From positions 1-53,776 of the forward strand of contig JBHGAV010000026.1 in NCBI GenBank assembly GCA_041946685.1: a stretch of 53,776 nt of DNA, given 5' to 3'. The notes under the pieces are model-generated. The model had not been told where the DNA came from. It was given only the letters and a program-made list of their open reading frames with translations, and ran no database searches. This document shows, one piece after another, positions 1-10,005 of the stretch. How positions within the stretch are numbered: position 1 is the stretch's first letter; each line of letters opens with the position of its first letter. Both the position numbers and the translations under genes were made by a program. This DNA comes from JBHGAV01 sp041946685. Lineage in GTDB: Bacteria > Acidobacteriota > Terriglobia > Bryobacterales > Bryobacteraceae.

Positions 1-1634
<1,634 letters not shown>

Positions 1635-1724
1635 TCCCCTCTGTGCCTCTTTATGATCAGAGTATAGAGGTGGCCCGGACCTCAGACACGTCAATTGAGC
1701 TAAACTGCTTGATTTCAAGGTTGT

Positions 1725-2699
1725 ATGGGCGTTTCCGAAAGCGAACGGTTGGCCCGGTTGGCGAAGGACCTTGCCGGCCAGTGCGGTTTTGAGCTGGCCG
1801 GGATCGCCCCTGCGGAGCCCCTCGCCGAGGCGGCCTGGTACCAGGAATGGGTGAGGCGCGGTTTCGCGGGGGCGATGTCGTATCTGGTGGGGAGGCGCGC
1901 CGAGGTCCGCCTCGACCCACGGCTCCTTCTTTCAACTGCACGCTCCATTGTGTGCCTGGGCAGACTCTATAACGGCCCGGAGCCATACTCGACCGGCTAT
2001 TCCGAGCCGGGCCACGGCTGGATCAGCCGGTACGCGTGGGGGGAGGACTACCACCAAGTAATCCACGGAGGCTTGAGGCGGCTGGCAGCCGGCCTCCGCG
2101 ACGCCCTTGGCCGCCCCTTTGACTGGAAGGCCTGCGTGGACACCGCCCCCCTGTTGGAGAGAGCTTACGCGCGCCGCGCCGGCCTGGGGTGGATCGGCAA
2201 GAACTCATGCCTGATCAACCAGCAGGGCGGTTCATGGTACTTTCTGGCGGCGCTTCTCGTCTCGCTCGAAATGCAGCCCGACTCGCCTCCTGCGGACCGC
2301 TGCGGATCATGCACTCGCTGTATCGACGCATGTCCGACGCGGGCCATTGTGCCGGCCAGGTACGAGGGCGGGCCTTCCTTCACCGTGGACTCCCGCCGGT
2401 GCATCTCCTACCTCACCATCGAACTGCGAGGGGAGATCCCCTCCGAGTTGCAGCCGGCTGTGGGCCGGAACATATTCGGCTGCGACATCTGCCAGGACGT
2501 CTGCCCATGGAATCGCAAAGCGCCCGTGACCGCCGATCCGGCTTTGTCGGCGGTTCACTTCGCCCCACCACTGGATGATTTGACCGCCCTCTCCGCAGAT
2601 CGGTTCCGCGAAATGTTCGCGCGAAGCTCCATCAACCGGGCGGGATATCGGGGCTTGCAGCGGAACGTCACCATAGCCCGGGGCAACTCCGGGCTATGA
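1725..2699 (+). CDS. queG: Epoxyqueuosine reductase QueG
   Basis: QueG reduces epoxyqueuosine to queuosine in tRNA, the last step of queuosine synthesis, in the cytoplasm, using cobalamin and two 4Fe-4S clusters. The 324-residue protein carries the ferredoxin-like cluster CGSCTRCIDACP followed by CISYLTIELRG and GCDICQDVCPWN, the family signature. The DTAPLLERAYARRAGLGWIGKN region holds the conserved catalytic Asp and the cobalamin-pocket residues. At 324 aa it lacks the HEAT-repeat tail of longer QueG proteins. It starts at ATG 1725, divergent from the radical SAM gene with 90 bp between them. Its last codons lie in a perfect 10-bp hairpin, and the TPR gene begins 9 bp after its stop, so the two are probably co-transcribed. 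Confidence 0.95.
   Translation: MGVSESERLARLAKDLAGQCGFELAGIAPAEPLAEAAWYQEWVRRGFAGAMSYLVGRRAEVRLDPRLLLSTARSIVCLGRLYNGPEPYSTGYSEPGHGWISRYAWGEDYHQVIHGGLRRLAAGLRDALGRPFDWKACVDTAPLLERAYARRAGLGWIGKNSCLINQQGGSWYFLAALLVSLEMQPDSPPADRCGSCTRCIDACPTRAIVPARYEGGPSFTVDSRRCISYLTIELRGEIPSELQPAVGRNIFGCDICQDVCPWNRKAPVTADPALSAVHFAPPLDDLTALSADRFREMFARSSINRAGYRGLQRNVTIARGNSGL
2672..2698 (+). terminator. Perfect 10-bp hairpin spanning the queG stop codon
   Basis: CATAGCCCGG (2672-2681) pairs perfectly with CCGGGCTATG (2689-2698) around a 7-nt loop. The stem includes the last queG codons and most of the TGA stop. No T-run follows; instead GAGGAC and the ATG of the TPR gene come next. It could be a weak or Rho-assisted terminator, or a structure governing translation of the downstream gene. 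Only the inverted repeat is directly seen. Confidence 0.45.
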
Positions 2700-2708
2700 T
2701 GAGGACAG

Positions 2709-3890
2709 ATGCGCCTGGCGTTAGCGCTGTCGGTCATTCTGTTGGTTCCGCTCGGGGCGCGTGCGGAGTCGAGTTCCCCGGGTCTGGAGCATTTCTACAA
2801 TCTCGAATACGACCAGGCGATCGCCGATTTCAAGCGAGACATCGCGGAATCGCCTGACCGGGCGGAGAATTACAACCACCTGGCCATGGCGATCCTCTAC
2901 AGAGAGATGCTCCGCTGCGGCGCGCTGGAAAGCGAACTGGTGAGCGGCACCAATCCCTTCCTCCGGCGCGCAAGGGTGAACCCATCGGCAGCGGACCAGG
3001 CGGAGTTCGATGAGGCAATCCGCAAGTCCATGGGCCTGTCGCAGGCGCGTCTCAAGTCCGATCCGAGAGACATAAAGGCCTTGTACACGCAGGGGGTCGC
3101 TTTCGGGCTGCGCGCGAACTATAACTTTTTGGTCCGAAAGGCCTGGATGGACTCGTTGCGGGACGCGACCACCGCCCGGAAGCTGCACAACCGGGTGACT
3201 GCCGCCGATCCGTCGATGATTGACGCTCGACTGATGCAGGGCGTCCATGACTACGTGGTCGGGAGTCTGCCCTGGCACATCAAACTGGTCGGGTTTCTTG
3301 CCGGATTCCGAGGGGACAAGCAGGGGGGCATTCGTACGCTTGAGGATGTGGCCGCGCACGGCGACATGAACCGGGTGGACGCCGAGGTCCTCCTCTGCGC
3401 CGTCTATCGGAGGGAGAGACTGCCGCGTAAGGCGGTGCCTCTGCTGGAGGCGCTGATCCAGCGCTGCCCTCGCAACTACCTGTTCCGATTCGAATTGGCC
3501 CAGATGTACGCGGACCTGGGAGACAAGAGCAAAGCACTCGCCGCGATTCAGCGTGTCGAAGATCTGAAACGAAGCGGCGATCCCGGCTACGCGGCCGTGC
3601 CGCCCGAGAAGGTCTTCTATGCGCGGGGCACTGTTCAGTTCTGGTACAGAGACCTTGACCAGGCGGAGGCAAATTTCCTGCGGGTCACCTCCCGGGCGCA
3701 TGAGCTGGATCTGAACACAGGAACTTTCGCCTGGCTCCGCCTTGGCCAGATCTACGACCTAAAGGGCCGGCGCAAGGAGGCTGTTGAGGCGTACCAACGT
3801 GCCGTGCGCCTGGCCCCCGAATCCGACGCCGCCAAGCTGTCGAGTCGATACATCGCCGTCCCCTACAGACGGGGCAACGCGGGAGGATGA
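2709..3890 (+). CDS. Secreted TPR-repeat protein
   Basis: A 393-residue protein with an N-terminal signal peptide (hydrophobic stretch about residues 2-16, ARAES-like cleavage region near 18-21), then helical repeats with TPR character throughout: LEHFYNLEYDQAIADFKRD near the start, and RFELAQMYADLGDKSKALAAI and LRLGQIYDLKGRRKEAVEAYQRA near the end. TPR arrays mediate protein-protein contacts; no catalytic motif is visible. It starts at ATG 2709 after GAGGAC, 9 bp behind queG and just past the hairpin over the queG stop. It converges with the IPT gene, leaving 10 bp between the stops. Specific function unknown. Confidence 0.85.
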   Translation: MRLALALSVILLVPLGARAESSSPGLEHFYNLEYDQAIADFKRDIAESPDRAENYNHLAMAILYREMLRCGALESELVSGTNPFLRRARVNPSAADQAEFDEAIRKSMGLSQARLKSDPRDIKALYTQGVAFGLRANYNFLVRKAWMDSLRDATTARKLHNRVTAADPSMIDARLMQGVHDYVVGSLPWHIKLVGFLAGFRGDKQGGIRTLEDVAAHGDMNRVDAEVLLCAVYRRERLPRKAVPLLEALIQRCPRNYLFRFELAQMYADLGDKSKALAAIQRVEDLKRSGDPGYAAVPPEKVFYARGTVQFWYRDLDQAEANFLRVTSRAHELDLNTGTFAWLRLGQIYDLKGRRKEAVEAYQRAVRLAPESDAAKLSSRYIAVPYRRGNAGG

Positions 3891-3900
3891 CCTTTCGCGG

Positions 3901-4248
3901 CTACTGTATGGTCACCTTCACCGGTTGGATGTAATCCTTCGGCGGAGAGGACGGCGTGCGGATGACCAGCCCGAACCGGCCGGGCTTAGTGCCATCGGGG
4001 ACCTTGAATTTAAGCGTCGCGGCCGCCTGCTGGGTGAGTTCAACCTTCGTGTCGCTCTTGCCGTCCGTAAGGAACACTTCGGCGACATTGTCTTTGTCGA
4101 GGTTCTCCCCGGAAACCGTAACGATGTCACCGACTTTGGCCGTCATAGGGTCAACCGTCATCATTCGCGGAAAAGTAGTCTGTGCGCTGAGTATTAATGG
4201 AAAGGCCAGGAGAGCGATCACCGCCGGCGCAACACTTGACACTCTCAT
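3901..4248 (-). CDS. Small secreted IPT/TIG-domain protein
   Basis: 115 residues: a signal peptide (MRVSSVAPAVIALLAFPLIL then SAQ, probable cleavage near residue 22) and a single immunoglobulin-like IPT/TIG domain. The domain shows the usual pattern: a strand leading to DPMTAKVGDIVTVSGENLDKDNVAEVFLTDG, then VELTQQAAATLKFKVPDGTKPGRFGL. Such domains occur in extracytoplasmic binding or structural proteins; no enzymatic residues are present. It stands alone on the minus strand between the convergent TPR gene and the response regulator. Partner and ligand unknown. Confidence 0.8.
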   Translation of the reverse strand: MRVSSVAPAVIALLAFPLILSAQTTFPRMMTVDPMTAKVGDIVTVSGENLDKDNVAEVFLTDGKSDTKVELTQQAAATLKFKVPDGTKPGRFGLVIRTPSSPPKDYIQPVKVTIQ

Positions 4249-4331
4249 CTGCTATCCTCCACACAAATGCTAGTCCCAACACAAGAGAAATGCAAGCATT
4301 TTGCTTGGACGACGGGCCCGGCGGCGGATGA

Positions 4332-5072
4332 TCAGTCGCGCTCTTCGGCGTGGAGGCCCTTGTGGATGGCGTATAGCGCCAGCTCCAGACGGTCGGAGAC
4401 GCCGAGCTTGTCGAAGATGTTGTGAAGGTGGTTCTTCACGGTCTGCTCGCTGATGAACATCTTCTCCGCCATCTCCTTATTCTTGTAACCCTGCGCCACC
4501 AGCGCCACTATCTCGCGTTCGCGCTGGCTCAAGGGGGACCGGTCCCTGCTACGCGTTCCGGCCGACAGGGAGGGTTCCGTAGGAGAGGCGAATTGCCTCA
4601 TAACGGCGGCGGTGGTGTGGGAGTCCAGCCAGATTTCTCCCGCATGGACCTTGCGGATGCTCTTGATGATGAGATCGGAAGCCGTCTGCTTGAGAACGAT
4701 GCCCGAACAGCCCAGCTTCATAGCCTGCACAAACTCGTTCTTGTCTTCGGATGCCGTCAGCACGATGACCCGAGTCTTCTTGCCGAGCCTCTGAATCCGC
4801 TGCAAGGCGCCGAAGCCGTCCATCCCGGGCATTCTCAAGTCGAGCAGCACAATATCCGGCTCGAACTTTTCAGACAGGGCCACCGTTGCCTCGCCGTCAG
4901 CCGCCTCGCCGACAACCTCCACGTCGTCCTCCAAACTCAAGAGCCGACGAAGCCCCTCCCGCACGATGGGGTGGTCGTCAGCTATGAGAACCTTAATGAG
5001 GGGACGACCTCCCTCGGTGGCTATGTCTGCTTCAGCCCCAACATACGCGCCAGCTTCACTCATCTCCGGCAC
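4332..5072 (-). CDS. NarL/FixJ-type response regulator, LuxR HTH
   Basis: A two-domain transcription regulator. The receiver domain (about residues 25-145) has the acidic pair ADD (31-33), phospho-acceptor Asp78 in VLLDLRMPG, the Thr/Ser switch in IVLTAS and the conserved Lys in GIVLKQ. A ~35-residue Ser/Arg-rich linker leads to a LuxR HTH (about 178-240) with SQREREIVALVAQGYKNKEMA and SEQTVKNHLHNIFDKLGV. The longest frame begins with GTG 5072; an in-frame ATG at 5063 is equally possible, and residues before IKVLIADDHP look non-essential. No histidine kinase is adjacent, so it is an orphan here. A strong sigma-70-like promoter lies immediately upstream. Confidence 0.92.
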   Translation of the reverse strand: MPEMSEAGAYVGAEADIATEGGRPLIKVLIADDHPIVREGLRRLLSLEDDVEVVGEAADGEATVALSEKFEPDIVLLDLRMPGMDGFGALQRIQRLGKKTRVIVLTASEDKNEFVQAMKLGCSGIVLKQTASDLIIKSIRKVHAGEIWLDSHTTAAVMRQFASPTEPSLSAGTRSRDRSPLSQREREIVALVAQGYKNKEMAEKMFISEQTVKNHLHNIFDKLGVSDRLELALYAIHKGLHAEERD

Positions 5073-5089
5073 CCATTTGTACCTGATTC

Positions 5090-5118
5090 ATTCTATAGCA
5101 GGTATAGTACTCAGTCAA
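5090..5118 (-). promoter_or_regulatory. Sigma-70-like promoter of the response regulator
   Basis: Read on the minus strand: TTGACT (5118-5113), a 17-bp spacer, TAGAAT (5095-5090). Each hexamer matches the consensus in 5 of 6 positions and the spacing is ideal. Transcription would begin near 5083, giving a leader of only about 11-20 nt before GTG 5072 or ATG 5063. Confidence 0.6.
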
Positions 5119-5202
5119 CATGAGTAACGGAGGGCAAAAGCCTTAGTTCGGCCTCCCGCGATGCGCACCTATCGAATTTCGATGGAAACAAAGGTGTTGA
5201 CT

Positions 5203-5907
5203 TCATCCCCCAGCCTTCGGTGGCGATTCGGATCCGGGCTCTTTCCAGAGAAGCTCGGCGTCAGACAGGCGGACATAGTTCGCTTCCAGACTCCCTGGAT
5301 CCTTGGCAAGGCCATCCTTCAGACGCGTCCAGGCAATTGCCCCCACCGCTCCCGCCATGGCCTGCGGCCCCTCTCTCGCAGCGAACCGGCGGTGGGGCGC
5401 AGCCTCCAGCGCAGCGGCCAAGCAGCCGCCATCGGCGGCCACCAACTCCAGGTCGCCCCCCGGTAGTGATTCCAACCAGCGAGGGAGGGTTGTCACCACC
5501 TCAGGTTGGAGGATCTGTAGCGAGGCCGAGTAGACGGCACCGTAAACCTCGCCGCGGCGGGCATCGATGACGGCAGCCCTCAAAGGCGCTGATCCGTGCC
5601 AGGCCAAGGCTTGCAGATTGGATACTGCGACGGCCTGCCGTCCCAGTGCCATTGCGAGCCCCTTGACTGCCGCGAGACCCACCCGGATGCCCGTGAACGA
5701 ACCCGGCCCCGCGGCCGCCGCGAACGCGTCAACGTCGCTCAGGTCCCAACCCCGGGTGTGGAGCAGGTCTTCGATGCGGCCGAAGAGAACATGGCCGAAG
5801 CCTGCGGTCGAGTCCATCACGAATTCACCGACAATCCGGCCTTCCTCAATCAGCGCGAGGCTTCCGTGCTCGGAGGTGGTGTCAAGAGAGAGGATGCGTG
5901 GACTCAC
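5203..5907 (-). CDS. tsaB: tRNA threonylcarbamoyladenosine protein TsaB
   Basis: TsaB is the inactive-ATPase partner of TsaD in the complex that makes t6A37 in ANN-decoding tRNAs. The 234-residue product, usual for the family, begins SPRILSLDTTSEHGSLAL, has the ASKHA-fold loop AAAAGPGSFTGIRVGL, and continues with KGLAMALGRQAVAVSNLQALA and AAVIDARRGEVYGAVY. The start is GTG 5907, which overlaps the TGA of the upstream glycosidase gene as GTGA; a longer upstream frame exists but lies inside that gene. The overlap implies translational coupling to a gene with no evident link to tRNA modification. Confidence 0.93.
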   Translation of the reverse strand: MSPRILSLDTTSEHGSLALIEEGRIVGEFVMDSTAGFGHVLFGRIEDLLHTRGWDLSDVDAFAAAAGPGSFTGIRVGLAAVKGLAMALGRQAVAVSNLQALAWHGSAPLRAAVIDARRGEVYGAVYSASLQILQPEVVTTLPRWLESLPGGDLELVAADGGCLAAALEAAPHRRFAAREGPQAMAGAVGAIAWTRLKDGLAKDPGSLEANYVRLSDAELLWKEPGSESPPKAGG

Positions 5908-7778
5908 TCGGTAAGCCTGTAGATTCTGTCGAGGAAGTAGATCTTGCCGTTGGCGTTCATACCGGTCAGGCGGAGGTTCAGGACGGCCGGATAGCGGCCC
6001 GTGAGGCCGGACGGAACGGTCATCTCTCCCTCCCTTCCTGTGCCGAGCACGCGGTACCCCCTCCCGTCCGCGCTGACCTCGCCCGTCCACAGCCACATCA
6101 TGCTGCGCGTCGCACGCGTCTCTCGCGTGACCTTGCCGGCGAATCGTGAGGTCTTACCGGAGACCAGAGTATCCGTGGAGGGCTCCACGATCTCGTAGGG
6201 CACCCTGGGGGGCGACTGCTCGACCTCCTGCAGCAGGATCGAATGGGTCTCGAACTTGTAGCTTCTCAGCATCCCTTCCTTCTTGCTTTCCCGAGAGACG
6301 TGCAACACCCAGTCGTGCGCCGCGTCGGGCGGCTGCAGCTTGAGGCGGTCTCCCCGGAAATCCTTCTGCTTCAACCTCTGGCCGGTGATGGGATTGATCC
6401 AGGCGACGTCGTAGTTGTGCCTCTGGAGCACGATTTCAACGGGGCCGGGCTTTTCGACATACACGATGTATTCGATCCCTTCGGGGTTCTCCTCCTCGCG
6501 AGGCACCTCGAGCGCAAGCGCCCGGCCTCCATCGACGTCGAAATACGGCTCCAGTTCCCAGTGGCGCGTCCCCAGCAAGAAGTCCTGCCATACCTTCATC
6601 TGTCTCGCCCCGGGCGAATCCAGGTATTTCAGGTCTGTGGGGGAGCCTGCCGTGCCCCGGGTGCCGGTGTTAGCGAAAGTGGGGTAGCTGCCGTCCATCG
6701 TGGAATTCCACAGCCTTCTCCGGAAGGCATCGGAGCTGACGTCGCGCGGCTGGGAGCTTCCCGCCCCGCTGTCCTCGGCCGCGAAGCCGACGTTCACGAA
6801 CGGCATAGGGTGCAGTTGGTGCTCGATGGCCGTGAGCTGGCTGTCTCCGGAATTGTGCACAAAGTAGGTGAGCCATCCGTCCGCCGCCAGCGGCCCGGTG
6901 GTTGCCTGCGCGTCGGAGGAGCGGGGGTGATTGTAGGGATCCAGCTTCTTCAGGAGAGCGCCGACCTCACCAAGCAACTCTCGCCCGTTGTCATACGTTT
7001 CAAACGCCTGAACGCCCTGCCAGGTGATGTGCATTGCCGCGTAGCGGGCGACCAGGAAACGCACCAGCCGCTCTCGTTGCTGCCGGGCGGGGAACAAGCG
7101 GACCAGATGGTTGCCGGGACCAGCCAGTATCAGGTCGGCGACGATTCCAACCTTGTTCATCGCCAGGATTCTGCCATCGAGCTGCTGAAAATGCTCAACG
7201 TTCGGCTGATCGGGAGAAGGAAACACACGCGCAGAGTCCCCCGCCTCGCCAATGACGAGGCCGCGGATGTGGTTGAAGCCCTGACGAGCGCGTGCCGCAA
7301 CCAGCTTGCTGAAAGAATCGTCATCCATGAAGGCAAAGCGGAAGCAAGTGTCCCCCATCCACAGGTGCGGCCGGTCAGTCTCCGTGAAGCCCCAATGATG
7401 GACATTCCGGGGGCGCACAAAGCCGGGGGAATCGGACGCGGTTGCCTGCACGCGGCCGGTCTTGCCGTCGTAGCGGACAAGATTCGTGGAGACACGGAAA
7501 TCCCACGCTCCGGGCTCGGTGGGAGCAAACCGGACCACCATGCGGCCGCCGCCGTCCCAGAAGCCGGGCATAAGAAACGTGCGATATCGAGGAGAGCGGA
7601 ATTCCACCTCCAGGACCACGTTCAAATAGGGGTTCGGGTGAGAACGGATCTCCTCCGGCGACATTTCGAAGACAATCTCGCAGGGGGTATAGGCGGGCGT
7701 CGGCGGGCAGATCGTCTGGGCGAGCCCCCATGCGTGCAGCAGCCCGGCCAGGAGAAGCAAGCGCTCCCTCATGCTCAT
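5904..7778 (-). CDS. Secreted DUF5060/DUF4038-type glycoside hydrolase-like protein
   Basis: 624 residues with a signal peptide (LLLLAGLLHAWGLAQ). An N-terminal beta-sandwich (about residues 25-125, the DUF5060 type: FEMSPEEIRSHPNPYLNVVLEVEF, WDGGGRMVVRFAPTEPG) precedes a TIM-barrel-like DUF4038 region (about 130-430: GFTETDRPHLWMGDTCFR, ITWQGVQAFETYDNGRE). This architecture is shared with apiosidase-type (GH140) and other plant-polysaccharide hydrolases. A further beta-rich C-terminal region follows, ending in GKIYFLDRIYRLTE. Expected to act outside the cytoplasm on a glycan; substrate unknown. An opposite-strand frame of comparable length is a coding shadow. Confidence 0.8.
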   Translation of the reverse strand: MSMRERLLLLAGLLHAWGLAQTICPPTPAYTPCEIVFEMSPEEIRSHPNPYLNVVLEVEFRSPRYRTFLMPGFWDGGGRMVVRFAPTEPGAWDFRVSTNLVRYDGKTGRVQATASDSPGFVRPRNVHHWGFTETDRPHLWMGDTCFRFAFMDDDSFSKLVAARARQGFNHIRGLVIGEAGDSARVFPSPDQPNVEHFQQLDGRILAMNKVGIVADLILAGPGNHLVRLFPARQQRERLVRFLVARYAAMHITWQGVQAFETYDNGRELLGEVGALLKKLDPYNHPRSSDAQATTGPLAADGWLTYFVHNSGDSQLTAIEHQLHPMPFVNVGFAAEDSGAGSSQPRDVSSDAFRRRLWNSTMDGSYPTFANTGTRGTAGSPTDLKYLDSPGARQMKVWQDFLLGTRHWELEPYFDVDGGRALALEVPREEENPEGIEYIVYVEKPGPVEIVLQRHNYDVAWINPITGQRLKQKDFRGDRLKLQPPDAAHDWVLHVSRESKKEGMLRSYKFETHSILLQEVEQSPPRVPYEIVEPSTDTLVSGKTSRFAGKVTRETRATRSMMWLWTGEVSADGRGYRVLGTGREGEMTVPSGLTGRYPAVLNLRLTGMNANGKIYFLDRIYRLTE

Positions 7779-7809
7779 TTCAGTCTAAAACAACGCGGAT
7801 TCGGCGCCG

Positions 7810-8976
7810 CTAGGGTTTGTTCGCATCTGTCCGGCGCGACAGCCGGACTGTCAGGACCTCGGGCCGGACTCTGTCCACACTCACCCCGGGGGGAAGGTTC
7901 AGATTCTCGGGGGCCACTCTGAGGACCAAAGTTCCTTCACGGGCCATTTTCAAGTCGAAGCGGGCCGTGAGTCCGGTCATTTGAACCGAGGCCATCATCC
8001 AGGAGGCGCCGCGCAACTGCACTTCCAGGCGGGTGGGCGTCTGCGTGGCGATCTCCAAGCCGGCCGGGACACCGGAGAACTCGACCGGCACGCTCACAAT
8101 CCTCACCGTTGCGCCGGTGCCCAGAATGAACGTCGCCCATAGCACCGCTGCCAGACCGGAGGCGGCCAGTTTGTAGCGCAGGTTGGAAAAGCACCAGGAC
8201 TTGAGCCTAGCAGGCAGCGAGACCGGGGCTGGCGCCGTGAGGTCCCGCAGCCGCGCCAGGAGCGAATCGACCGTGCAGACCTCGACCCTGTCGAGGCCGT
8301 GCATGAGCGTGACCGTGCCCCGCTCCTCGGAGACCACAATGACGAGGGCGTCACACCTCTCCGCGATGCCCAACGCAGCGCGGTGCCGCATACCGTATTC
8401 TGGAGGGAGATTCTCCCTCTGCGTCAGGGGGAGCACCACGCCGGCCCACGAGATCAGGCCCGACTCGACAAGCAGCGCGCCATCGTGCAACGGGGAGGTC
8501 TTGTCAAAGATGGCGGCCAGGATGGGAGCGGAGATCTGGGCGCCAAGGGCCGTCCCTCCGCTGACCAGCTCCCGGAGCGAGTCTCTGCGCGCGATCACGA
8601 TGAGGGCGCCCACGCGCGAGGCAGCCATCTCGAACGCGGCCTGGCTGACCGCCTCATAGCCGGAATCCCCGCCCCGGCCAGGCCGCAGCCCCAGGCCCAG
8701 CACACTGTCCAGACGCATGAAGGCGTGTCTCAGCTCGGGTTGGAAGAAGAAGAGCAGCATCAGCACGAGCAGGACGCTGCCAATGTCCAGCAGCCAGCCG
8801 GTAATGGTCAGCTCAAAGCGCCAGGCGAGGCGGCCCAGAGCGTGAAGCGCGAAGATCGCCAGCACCACGCGCAGGGCTCTGGTCCCCCGGGCCCACCGGA
8901 GCAGGAAGTAGACGGCCACGGACAGGACCACCAGGTCCACGGCGCTGCGCCAGTGAAGCCAACCCGCCATACTCAT
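7810..8976 (-). CDS. Diadenylate cyclase (CdaA-like) fused to a YbbR-like region
   Basis: The N terminus has three membrane helices (about residues 12-28, 34-52, 57-78) followed by a DAC domain (about 85-235) with the signature DGALL (165-169) and RHRAALG (197-203), which bind ATP and metal for c-di-AMP synthesis. This is the CdaA layout. The frame then continues through another helix (about 268-287: LAASGLAAVLWATFILG) into a beta-rich tail with VPVEFSGVPAGLEIATQTP and VDRVRPEVLTVRLSRR, typical of YbbR/CdaR repeats outside the membrane. CdaA and its partner CdaR are usually separate adjacent genes; here they are one 388-residue polypeptide. The patatin gene lies 51 bp upstream on the same strand. 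Cyclase call secure, YbbR part likely. Confidence 0.88.
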   Translation of the reverse strand: MSMAGWLHWRSAVDLVVLSVAVYFLLRWARGTRALRVVLAIFALHALGRLAWRFELTITGWLLDIGSVLLVLMLLFFFQPELRHAFMRLDSVLGLGLRPGRGGDSGYEAVSQAAFEMAASRVGALIVIARRDSLRELVSGGTALGAQISAPILAAIFDKTSPLHDGALLVESGLISWAGVVLPLTQRENLPPEYGMRHRAALGIAERCDALVIVVSEERGTVTLMHGLDRVEVCTVDSLLARLRDLTAPAPVSLPARLKSWCFSNLRYKLAASGLAAVLWATFILGTGATVRIVSVPVEFSGVPAGLEIATQTPTRLEVQLRGASWMMASVQMTGLTARFDLKMAREGTLVLRVAPENLNLPPGVSVDRVRPEVLTVRLSRRTDANKP

Positions 8977-9027
8977 CCGATAGGCGGCCCGGGCAGACCC
9001 TTCGCGTTCTCAACCCGCAGCCACCCC

Positions 9028-10005
9028 TCACGCTACCAGAAGGGCTGCGAGCGACTCAAGGTCGTCCGCCCGCTGGCGGATCAGTGACTCGGCCAGGAGC
9101 CTCAGCGCGCGCAAGTTCTCGGGCCGGACGTCGTCCATGGCGTCGCTGCATCCCGTCAGGTTGACTTGAAAGCGCCAGTAGCGCCGGCTTCCGTCGGCGG
9201 CAGGGCGCAACAGGTGGCGGAGTTGATAGTCCACCGTGGTGCTGGCGGCGTCCAGCACCACGCTGAGAATCGGCTGCGCCCATCGGGCGAGCCCCCATCC
9301 GCGCACATCCTCATACCGCAGCGGATGCATGCGCTCGCCCGTGCCGAGCGAGACGACGAGGAAGTCTCCGCAGTCCGGGTGGAGGGTCTTGGCTTCGACG
9401 TAGGCGCACATGGCGGGGTTGTTGGCGTATAAGCCCCCATCCAGCAGCGAGTAGTAGTCCCGCGGGGACCCGGCCTCGATCCTGGATGGCTCGAAGTAGG
9501 TCGGGGCGGCCGAGGTCGCCCGTGCAACCCACTTCATCGGAAAATCGTAGTCGGGTCTCAGACGGGCTGCACGGCTCTTGAAGAAAAAGGGGATCCGGCG
9601 CTCGGTCTCGTAGCTGGTGATCAGAACATCCGAGAGGGCGTCCTTGAGCCGCGCATCGCCGAAATACTCCTCGAGCACGCTCTCGATTCCATCGGCGCGA
9701 TACCGCTCCTCGGCCAGGCCGCCGAGAGCCCGGAACTTCCAGGCGGCCGAGCGATGGAAGATGCGCCGGGTCTCGGTCTCGTAGAGCGACACCATCTCTG
9801 CGGCGGAGCGGCGCGGGAGACCGTCCGGGCCCGGCATGGCGAGGCCGAGCACCAGGATGCCGCCGGTCGACGTCCCGGCCAGCAGATCGAAGATCTCGGC
9901 CACCGGCTTGCCGGTGAGTTGCTCGACGCGCGCCAGCAACATAGCCGGGATCAGCCCGCGCGCCCCCCCTCCGTCAACGGACAGTATCTTGATAGGTTGC
10001 GCCAT
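9028..10005 (-). CDS. Patatin-like phospholipase
   Basis: 325 residues. The N terminus has the oxyanion motif DGGGARGL (residues 11-18), the nucleophile elbow GTSTGG with Ser46, and the catalytic Asp189 in LDGGLYANNP, forming the Ser-Asp dyad of patatin acyl hydrolases. There is no signal peptide, so it is probably cytoplasmic or peripheral. The length and compact single-domain form match patatins of the plant type and the CapV type used as nucleotide-activated effectors. It lies 51 bp upstream of the diadenylate cyclase on the same strand and diverges from the GT39-like gene. Function as a housekeeping lipase or a signalling effector is undecided. Confidence 0.9.
   Translation of the reverse strand: MAQPIKILSVDGGGARGLIPAMLLARVEQLTGKPVAEIFDLLAGTSTGGILVLGLAMPGPDGLPRRSAAEMVSLYETETRRIFHRSAAWKFRALGGLAEERYRADGIESVLEEYFGDARLKDALSDVLITSYETERRIPFFFKSRAARLRPDYDFPMKWVARATSAAPTYFEPSRIEAGSPRDYYSLLDGGLYANNPAMCAYVEAKTLHPDCGDFLVVSLGTGERMHPLRYEDVRGWGLARWAQPILSVVLDAASTTVDYQLRHLLRPAADGSRRYWRFQVNLTGCSDAMDDVRPENLRALRLLAESLIRQRADDLESLAALLVA

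Noticed and set aside
6243..7922. 559-residue plus-strand frame opposite the DUF4038 protein
   Set aside because: No recognisable domain; it covers the signal peptide and domain motifs of the minus-strand gene and runs on past its start.
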